Shown: one piece after another, positions 19,736-26,737 of the stretch
Layout of the letters: each line of letters starts with the position of its first letter
Numbering within the stretch: the first letter of the stretch is position 1
Origin: Didymodactylos carnosus
Lineage: Eukaryota; Rotifera; Eurotatoria; Philodinida; Philodinidae
Direction of reading: 5' to 3'
Assembly: GCA_905250885.1 (NCBI GenBank)
Contig: CAJNOQ010002036.1
Location: 1 to 26,737 of the forward strand
Length of the DNA stretch: 26,737 nt
Notes under the pieces: generated by a model
Seen by the model: only the letters and a program-made list of their open reading frames with translations
Told to the model about the DNA's origin: nothing
The model's database searches: none
Translations under genes and position numbers: made by a program

Positions 19736-20191
19736 TAGAGCTGGGAAGCTCCGACTCCTCCCGGCTCTGGTTCCACCCCAGCTGGAGCCAGCCCCAAGTT
19801 TTTCTGTCCGACTCCTCTCCTAGGATTTTTTCAGTCGGCTCTGACTCCGGCTCCAAGAAATGTTCATCTTTCCTTGTTTTCCTTTTGCTTGAATCTTCTA
19901 GGCTTTCAAGTAAGGAATATGAAAATGAAAATCGTTTTAAAGTATAAATAAACTCTATAATGGTATGATATATACATAAAAAATCTTCTTTCGAAAGCGT
20001 TACATTTAATAGAAGAAGGTCAAGACTGAGGTAGCATATATTAATGTGTCATCAGCGCACACACTCATATAACTATCTGCCGTAAGAGTGTCACTTTTAC
20101 CTTGATCGAACGCGTATATCATCAATCGCACACCGGCTCCGGCTCCGTTTATAAATGGAGACGGCTCCAGAGCCAGAGCTACCCAGCTCTG
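19736..20191. mobile_element. hAT-type MITE
   Basis: The ends are TAGAGCTGGGAAGCTC on the left and the complement of CAGAGCTGGGTAGCTC on the right, followed inward by the GGCTCCGGCTCC-type repeats seen in many hAT ends. It is flanked by a perfect 8-bp target duplication, CATACAAC (19728-19735 and 20192-20199), the hAT hallmark. At 456 bp and with no transposase, it must have been mobilised in trans. Confidence 0.9.
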
Positions 20192-20356
20192 CATACAACA
20201 AACATAACATATTTTTAATGAAACTTCGTTATCCGAAATATAGATATAATGCTCATCATTGAAAACAGAAATTAAAGCTTTCTTTAGTTAAGTCTTTTTC
20301 GGCTCTCTTAATCTAAATCATCCTTACTTTCAGCCATTTTAGCATTTTCTTTCTAA

Positions 20357-21197
20357 CGAGGGAACATTCCCAAGTGAGGCACTTCGATTTTGTTCCAACC
20401 TGGTAATTTATATGTAATCAAGGGCGCCGATTACGAATATGATAGCCGTTTGTGCCCATAGACTTTTCCTAGCGTTTCTCTGGAGAACCGGTTTTCTAGA
20501 AATCGCCTGAAACCCTAGCAATGTTTTATCAACATGTTGGGATTGTGGCCTGGAAACGTTGCATCGAAATAAAACGCTTTCCAGCTCTCCACGACCTTTC
20601 TTTGCAAAGTTATAGAATTTATAAGAGACGCTCTAAATGTTTATTGTTACCTCAGAGATATGGAAAGAAAAAGCAAAAATAATTTAGGGCTTTTCTTGTA
20701 AATTCTGTAACTTTGCAAAGAAAGGTGGTGGAGAGTTGGGAATCGTCTATTTTGATGTAAAATTTTCAGGTTACAATCCCAACATGTTGATCATAACATC
20801 CGGAAATCGCCGTCGCTGCGGATTCAGTGTTAAAGTGTTAACACTTTAACATGTACGAATTCGCGGCGAGTGAGGGTGAGGGTGGCGAAGTGGGAGTGAA
20901 GTGGGTGAAGAAGTGCTCCACCCTCATCGTCACGTCCTCACCCTCAATTATGCACGTTTATACTTTAACACTTTAACGTATAAGAATCCGCGGCGACGGC
21001 CATTTGCGGATGATGCCATGTTGATAAAACATTGCTAGGGTTTCAGGGGTTTCCAGAAAACCGGTTCTCCAGAGAAACGCTAGGAAAGGTCTAAGGGCAC
21101 AAACGGCTATCATATTCGTCATCAGCGCCCTTAATTACATATAAAAATTGCCAGGTTTTAACAAAATCGAAGTGCCTCACTTGGGAATGTTCCCTCG
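20357..21197. mobile_element. Foldback DNA element with TAA target duplication
   Basis: The outer arms (20357-20536 and about 21018-21197) are inverted complements of about 90% identity starting CGAGGGAACATTCCC. The element is flanked by TAA at 20354-20356 and 21198-21200. A 3-bp TWA-type duplication is typical of PIF/Harbinger elements, so that superfamily is a reasonable guess. A further inner inverted region (GCCGTCGC-GCGGATTC with TTAAAGTG words) surrounds a GC-richer centre at 20860-20950 of GGGTGAGGGTGG-like purine runs and their complement. No coding capacity. A second foldback sits inside the left half. Confidence 0.88.
20537..20782. mobile_element. Nested foldback inserted in the larger element
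   Basis: The 246-bp segment begins TTGGGATTGT and ends ACAATCCCAA. Its arms of about 95 bp pair with each other (CTTTCTTTGCAAAGTTA in the left half and its complement in the right). It is bounded by CATG on both sides (20533-20536 and 20783-20786). Removing it restores continuity of the outer element's arm pairing. It is the younger insertion. Confidence 0.75.
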
Positions 21198-21200
21198 TAA

Positions 21201-22101
21201 CCAGGCAGTTTCAAGAAAAGGTTGAATTGGTTTAAGACCTTTTTCAGTAAAGCAAAATTTGTGAAGTCTTTAAAACAGCATATCTTTCCCAAGATCTTGT
21301 TTGGTGACCTCAGGAAACACTGGTATACTAGTTAACATTGAAAAATATACCTAAAAGAAACCGCAGAAAAAACAAATTTGAACCAGATGGGGATCTCGAT
21401 ATAACGTAGTTTAGCAGGGTTGTACTATTAATTAGTATTACCTCTTAATTGCTTAATTAATTACGCTAACGCCTTCAGCATGCTCAGGAGATACTATATT
21501 ATTCCTGAAAATAATTTTGTAATACCTTAATAATTATGCTGTGATATGTTTATTTCCTCAGAGATAGTCTATTGATTTGAGCGAACCAGCTAACAAATAT
21601 TCTCTCAAAACCTTTTAGTTTCTAGTGCGGCTACGATATATACCTTTTTGGTATCAAGACGAGGTCCTCGATAAATATATTTTTTTCTTTGCACGGTTGT
21701 GTTTGGTTCATCTTCACTATTATTATCACGTTCGGCGTTAAAACCATGTTTTATTTTTCGCCTCTTTCCTAAAAATTAGAAACAGATTTAGTGTGCTATA
21801 AAGTAAAACATTGGAACGCACTTCAGCTCACTTTTTCAGCTTTTATCACTTTATTCTGTTTCTAACTAAACTTGTTGATGGTGAATCCGATTGTGGTGAA
21901 GAATCGGAGCTGGACGAAGAGAAATAAGACGATGATGAACGATTTTCTCTTTTGTTGTGTTTGTGCGTTAATACACCAGGAGGGATTTTCATTGATCAGT
22001 ATGACGAGACTGTTCACACATTGTATAGACAGAAAAGAAAAAATAGAAAATGTATTTGATGTCGGTTCTTTCTTCTTTTTATTCACTTAATGTGTGAATA
22101 G
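21201..22101. other. Gene-free stretch with possible coding relic
   Basis: Nothing is supported as a gene. Near 21870-22080 one + frame reads an acidic stretch (DGESDCGEESELDEEK), a stop, then FIDQYDETVHTLYRQ, which looks like a former coding sequence. ORFs in both strands overlap there and none is recognised. Confidence 0.4.
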
Positions 22102-22940
22102 TTAATTGATCTTTATCTAGCAGATTCGTGGATTAGTTACATACAAAAGTTTGTACAAGATTCGAAAACGGGCTTCACGATTGAAGTTAGAAGAAACGGA
22201 GGAGGCAACAGCAAGCATACACCGGTTAAAAATCAATACTTTAAGTTATTTTAGCTTTTTTCGGAAAAAAATTCTATGAAGAGTATGGCATCTTAAATTT
22301 GTCTCACAACTGAGTTTTGTAGAGCAAACATTTCTCTATAAAATAAGCTATGGCGAATCTTCATCTTTTATCTTTTCCTCGCAATCTCCTTTCTACGAAG
22401 AGTCTATTTATCGGTTTCGGTTACATAACCGAAATTATTTTTTCATAAATGCTGGATCGAGATGAAGATTGCTCAAAAGCTTGCTCTACAAAACTCAGTT
22501 GTGAAAAAAAGTTAAGATGTAAAAGTTAAGACTCTTCGTACAACTTAGTTTTTGCGAAACAAGATAAAAAAAACAACTTTTAACCGGTGCTTATGATGTC
22601 TTCCTAGATTATACTGGAAATTTATTCACTGTTGATACTGGCAATCATTTACAAAAATGCATGTTGAAAATTAATGATGGTATAATCGTCGCCGATGAAA
22701 CTGATACCTATCCTTGGGGAGTGTTTCTTAATAACAAAGACGTTTACGTGTCAGGAAATGGCATCAGTAGAATAATTAAATATTCGTTGAATTCAAAACT
22801 TGGAACGATTATTACTACTAGTTTAAACTGGTATCGTTGTTAATCCATACGGTACCGTTTATGTAGTAGATTCTGATTAATAGCATATTTTAAATTTTAC
22901 AACTAATAGTTCCATAGGTGTAACAGTAACTGGTGTAAGA
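22102..22940 (+). pseudogene. NHL-repeat (beta-propeller) gene fragment, broken
   Basis: Two coding pieces flank a foldback element. The first (22102-22218) reads LIDLYLADSWISYIQKF and ends in a Gly/Asn linker. The second (from 22589) reads AYDVFLDYTGNLFTVDTGNH, the core of an NHL blade, then YPWGVFLNNKDVYVSGNG, a second blade, and, after a +1 shift near 22830, NPYGTVYVVDSD, a third. Tandem stops follow at 22878-22883. NHL repeats form propellers that bind proteins or RNA, and the family is very expanded in bdelloids. There is no start, no end and multiple lesions, so it is a relic. Confidence 0.75.
22219..22589. mobile_element. Foldback element inserted in the NHL gene
   Basis: Terminal inverted repeats CACCGGTTAAAA and TTTTAACCGGTG bound 371 bp. 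Inner arms pair over CACAACTGAGTTTTGTAGAG (about 22302 and its complement near 22484) and over the AATCTTCATC region, with several indels. The centre holds a perfect palindrome, TTCGGTTACATAACCGAA. No clear target duplication was found. It splits two adjacent NHL-blade segments, so it inserted after the gene was coding. Confidence 0.8.
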
Positions 22941-23259
22941 GATGAACACTCTTACTCGTTTTTTGTTCAAAAATGTTTTGTTTATAATATTGTCCACGCA
23001 CATCCGTCGATACACAGAACAAACCTTGTGTATACACAATTCGACATGCTCTACAAATGAGACGAATCTGAAATCGCTTTTGATCAAAAACAGTTTTCAC
23101 TATGGAAAACCCTTTTTCCGAAAAATGGTATTTCCAAAAAGTGGCATGAGAGTCCGGACTAACGAGTAAGATATCCGGAATCAGCATCGTCGATTACATA
23201 TAGCTACATATGTCTTAAGGGGGGCCTCTCCATTTAGATTTTGCTCTAATGTTACAAGT
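22941..23259. other. Intergenic, no gene seen
   Basis: Short ORFs overlap on both strands and none is convincing. An AGTCCGGACT palindrome lies near 23151. Confidence 0.4.
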
Positions 23260-23928
23260 TTTTAGAGAACACTTCGAAGTATATGTTCTGAAGTTTTTTC
23301 GGCTTACTGACATTACGTGCCTGAGAAAAAAATTGAGTACTTAAAAAAATATTGTTAAATTTTTGAACAAGGGACTAATACTAAAAATATTCCTATCCAT
23401 TCTACATTCATCGTAAAGATTTGGTTCTTGACTAGATCGATAGAGAAATGTGTGGAGAATATTTACTGTGGGAAGATATGCAAAACGTTTTGTCATTTCC
23501 TTCCTGTTATTGACCAATTAGTACTAATTAACGTTAATTTGGCCTACTCTACTAGTATAAAGAGAGTATTCTCGTTTCGTCGACAAATCAATCACTTCAA
23601 AGAATATAGATCAGAGAACATCAGAAGCGGGAGGGGCGATGTGAGAGTGAGTTGTCGATGAAACAAGAATACTTCGCATAAAGTTCCATTTGTAAAATAA
23701 AGACTCAACGAAAAAATTCAAGCAATACTTCATCTAATAGGGAATTTCATGGGCTACAAGATGGATTGTCTTAAAAATTTTAGAATTCATTTTTCGCCAC
23801 TCGGTAACTCTCTTAATTCGAAAATTTGGCAGTATTGTTTTAAGTAATTGCTTTCTTTCTCAGCCAGATAATATCAGTAAGCCGAAAAAACTTCAGGACA
23901 TATACTTCGAAGTATCCTTTGCAAACTG
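23260..23928. repeat. Inverted repeat with 450-bp spacer
   Basis: The segment 23260-23375 (ACTTCGAAGTATATGTTCTG, then AAGTTTTTTCGGCTTACTGA) is the inverted complement, with about 80% identity, of 23822-23928. The spacer contains a 77-codon ORF of unknown nature. A third, direct copy of the arm end (GACATATACTTAGAGGTGTC) lies near 24557. This suggests a composite or nested non-autonomous element family. Confidence 0.7.
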
Positions 23929-23979
23929 GAACGACTTGAAGACAAAATGCAAAACTTGAAAATATCGCTGGTTTTGGGC

Positions 23980-24330
23980 TCAGCGAAGATTTTTTCACCT
24001 CACCTTACAGCTAGTTTCGCTCAAACCAAGCATTTTGAAGCAAAACTCTGGACACAAAAGTTGTTCAGAACCGACTTCGGCAGTCCCTAACGAGAGGTTA
24101 TTTTAAAATTATCTGTTTTTGGCTTTTAAATTGAAAAATACGAACTTTAAAAACTTTAAAAACCGTAAGCTTTAATTTAAAAATCAAAAAAAGACAATTT
24201 TAAAAAACCTCTTATGCATGGATTGCAGAATTCGATTCTGAACAACTTTTATACCTATAGTTTTGCTTCAAAATGCTTAGTTCGAGCGAAACTAGCCCAA
24301 AGGTGAGGTGAAAAATACTTTTGGCTCTGA
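23980..24330. mobile_element. Foldback / MITE-like element
   Basis: Arms at about 23990-24120 and 24190-24320 pair well over TTTCACCTCACC, GCTAGTTTCGCTC, AAGCATTTTGAAGCAAAACT and AAAAGTTGTTCAGAA, around an A/T-rich centre near 24150. No coding capacity; ends are approximate and no target duplication was assigned. Confidence 0.75.
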
Positions 24331-26151
24331 AGTTTCCTGGGGAGGTTAACGTTAAATTTCTGCGTCAAACTTCATTCGGGAACGATGAAAAGTATTTCTC
24401 CTTATAAACTTAATGTTCTCTATCGGACTACGCTAGAATCAACCTGTCATATCTAAAAATGGAGTTTTTATTGAAATTTTAAAAATAAGGGAAAAACCCG
24501 AAAAAAACTTTTTTTATCAAAAACTATAAATCCGGGAACTGAAAGCTTTGCTGAGACATATACTTAGAGGTGTCCTTTACAAACTGATTGAAAAAAACGG
24601 GTGGAGAACTTCCTCCTTAAGGAATAAAGCTCCTTCACTTTGGGAGATTTTCTTAGAAGTTATACAATTACTAGATAGGTATCTTGAAGTGATTTAGTGC
24701 AATTCAGTCAGCGAATGGACTGAATATTATCCATCGACGAGAATCGATTCCACCATATCCAGTATTAGTTCTGCTCTTCTTAACTTGAAAGATTCCACTT
24801 GTTTGTAATTTTTCTGTACGTTAAGTTTTATTTTGGAGATCTTAAAAATATAAGTTTTGTTATCAGCTTTTGTCGCTTGTCCGACCGATACATAATCAAA
24901 GTTATAGTAAAGAGTGAACAATAAAAACAACTTTTATCATCAACGGATATTTTCACAAGCTCAGTTTTACGTGTAGCTGGAGTTGACGAACAACTATGTG
25001 TAAATCTTTCATAATCACGCAATGAATGGTTTTCCTGCTCCCCTGTTACCTAGGATAATTAAGCCAATTTGACTTTCATTCGACATGCTCAACATCTAAA
25101 AGAAACAAGCTCTCCACACATGCTCGCCTTTGTTTGAGTAATAAAGAGTTATTTCCAAACTTTTCCATCGTTTTTTCGATTAGGCAGTTGAATTTGATAT
25201 AAACAAACTATTAAAATTAAATCAGTTTTACTTAGTTGATTTTGTATAACGAGCGACATTTATTTTACTTTTATGCAACTTTCTTTCTCGGTTCCAATCT
25301 TTAAAAATCTTTTAAATCCGTTTCTGGGACAGCAAGAGCGAAACTGGTCTCTTAAAGTTCTTTCTTCGAGATCAGGATCATCTCCGAACCAAACTTGGCT
25401 CTACTTACACTGACCACCTTCCTACTAATGTGGATATCGTTAAACAATGCATGAGCCTAGTATGGTCAATAAGTGAAGCGACATAAATGATGTGAAAGAG
25501 ACGTGAATATTCTCAATAATAGCCTACGATATGACTAATTAAGCTCGCGCAGCCGTGTCATGCGTAGGCCACTCGTCCACGTTCGCGGTAAAACTAGCTT
25601 CCCTCATTTACGGATATTAGATTGAAACAGAAATAAACATCAACTAGAGTAAAACATTTGAGAAACAAGATCAATTTTTGTATGGGCACATGTTCAAAAC
25701 TTTTTCAAATTTTGAAAGTCAAAAAAGATAAAATTTTTTAAAGATACAACCAGGAAGAGAGCCAAAACTAGACAAACCATGTCATTTTCACTTTCAAGAA
25801 TGAACTGTCAATGGGATTTTAAAGAAGTTTTGATTGTAAAAAGTTGTATTGATTTGAAAAAATTCGAAAAACTAGCGTAAAGTTCAAAACTTAACTTCTA
25901 AAATTAGCTGAGCTCTATAAAGTAAAGTCCGTTTTTAAAAGTTTAATACACAAAAAACCATCGAAGCGAAAACTGCACGCTGCGCTCGCATGGTCAGGAA
26001 CTCTTGTGTTTTGGTGATCTCGTATTTTGTACGGACAAGATCATTTGATATAAAGAATAAAATTCAGTATTCACACTTTTATTATATTTGATTTACCGAT
26101 AAATAAATATTGCAGCATATACGAGATCATCAGTTTCTAACATATAATTAC
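24331..26151. other. Long gene-free stretch
   Basis: No gene is supported. ORFs of 64-67 codons on the minus strand (24727-25022) lack features. The stretch 25670-25940 is A/T-rich with AAATTTTT and TTCGAAAA-like words recalling 12300-12640, probably old repeats. Confidence 0.45.
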
Positions 26152-26157
26152 TTTATT
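26152..26157 (-). terminator. Polyadenylation signal of the sugar transporter
   Basis: AATAAA on the minus strand, about 55 bases past the transporter stop codon, in a strongly AT-rich 3' flank. Confidence 0.55.
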
Positions 26158-26211
26158 GAATTATTCGATATTTAACACAAAATTTTATATATTACCATAA
26201 GCCGCCCATCC

Positions 26212-26737
26212 TTATACTTGTCGTTTTTTCAATACAAACATAGATTTCTTACTTTTATCACCAAACACCATATCCATTTCTTCGAGAGTTTTCTGTTTTG
26301 TTTCTGGATAAAATAAGAATACACATGTTGCCATAATAACACAAAATATTCCAAATATCAGATAGACACCGTATGTAATTTTAGTTATTAGTACTGGAAC
26401 GCAAAAGGCTATAATTAAGTTGAACAGCCAGTTAGCAGCTGTGGTAATCGATGTTCCCTTTGATCTCATGTTCATCGGAAAGATTTCAGCTGGATAAATC
26501 CTAGAAAATAGTAACTATCTATGAAGTGATGCGATCGCTATTCCAAATACATACCATCCAATGCAGCCCCAACTCATGGCAAATGCTGCGACGAACATAT
26601 AAACGAAGACAATAATCGTATATTTGACAGCCTGAGTGTCCAGCAGCACAGTAACAGAATTAGAAGACTCTGAAACCTTTCTGCCATGTGAACCCATGAG
26701 TCCTCCCATTGTGAGCATGCTCAGAGCCATAACGGCA
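26212..26737 (-). CDS. Sugar-porter MFS transporter, C-terminal part (5' end outside the window)
   Basis: Two exons are visible: 26737-26555 (continuing beyond the window) and 26500-26212. They are separated by a 54-bp GT-AG intron in phase 2 that joins GGATG to GATTTATCC, restoring the family motif GWIYPAEIFPMNMRSKG. Predicted membrane segments are TM10 (YTIIVFVYMFVAAFAMSWG), TM11 (NWLFNLIIAFCVPVLI) and TM12 (VYLIFGIFCVIMATCVFLF), followed by the signature FYPETKQKTLEEM, the PETK motif that closes sugar porters. These are twelve-helix plasma-membrane or vacuolar carriers for hexoses or polyols. The substrate cannot be told from this part. No lesions are seen. The C-terminal tail is short and basic. 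The call at family level is secure. Confidence 0.92.

Noticed and set aside
20006..20194. 62-codon minus-strand ORF
   Set aside because: Lies within the hAT-type MITE and its terminal repeats; not a gene.

Overview
This is an AT-rich animal genomic window with few genes, spliceosomal introns mostly of 53-73 bp, many inverted-repeat (foldback/MITE) elements and a decayed Ty3/gypsy-type retrotransposon. That retroelement carries an extra SGNH/GDSL esterase-like ORF, a known peculiarity of bdelloid rotifer LTR retrotransposons. A decayed NHL-repeat gene, a common family in bdelloids, and two genes with splice-acceptor-like sites right before the ATG (rotifers use spliced-leader trans-splicing) point the same way. 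I infer a bdelloid rotifer (Adineta/Rotaria-like); nothing here proves it.

Layout. 1-3870: gene-free, with a foldback (2232-2445), a long imperfect palindrome (2963-3122) and one copy of a dispersed repeat 'module' (3242-3475). 3875-5088 (+): two-exon DUF924 gene. About 5880-11533 (+): retroelement remnant. Its leader holds six hairpin cores at 60-bp spacing (6133-6456); then come a broken gag, an integrase fused to gag by loss of protease/RT/RNase H, a small unknown ORF, and an SGNH-hydrolase ORF with one in-frame stop. No LTR pair was found. 11534-14335: no gene. 14336-15397 (-): intact six-exon 1-Cys peroxiredoxin (Prx6). 16039-16761 (-): intact secreted DUF3455-type protein. These two genes sit in a large inverted duplication: 15372-16141 is repeated inverted at 17574-18224, leaving an opposite-strand copy of the first nine Prx6 codons and of the DUF3455 C-terminus. 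18745-19600 (-): decayed unrecognised coding region. 19736-20191: hAT-type MITE with an 8-bp target duplication. 20357-21197: foldback with TAA duplication, itself carrying a nested foldback with CATG duplication. 22102-22940 (+): NHL-repeat pseudogene interrupted by another foldback. 23260-24320: two more large inverted repeats. 26212-26737 (-): 3' end of a sugar-porter MFS gene running off the window.

The intact genes (DUF924, Prx6, DUF3455, sugar transporter) look like ordinary single-copy cellular genes with no shared pathway. What links three of them is the dispersed module lying 5' of DUF924, Prx6 and DUF3455 in the same relative orientation. The most unusual signal is the 60-bp-periodic hairpin array in the retroelement leader.
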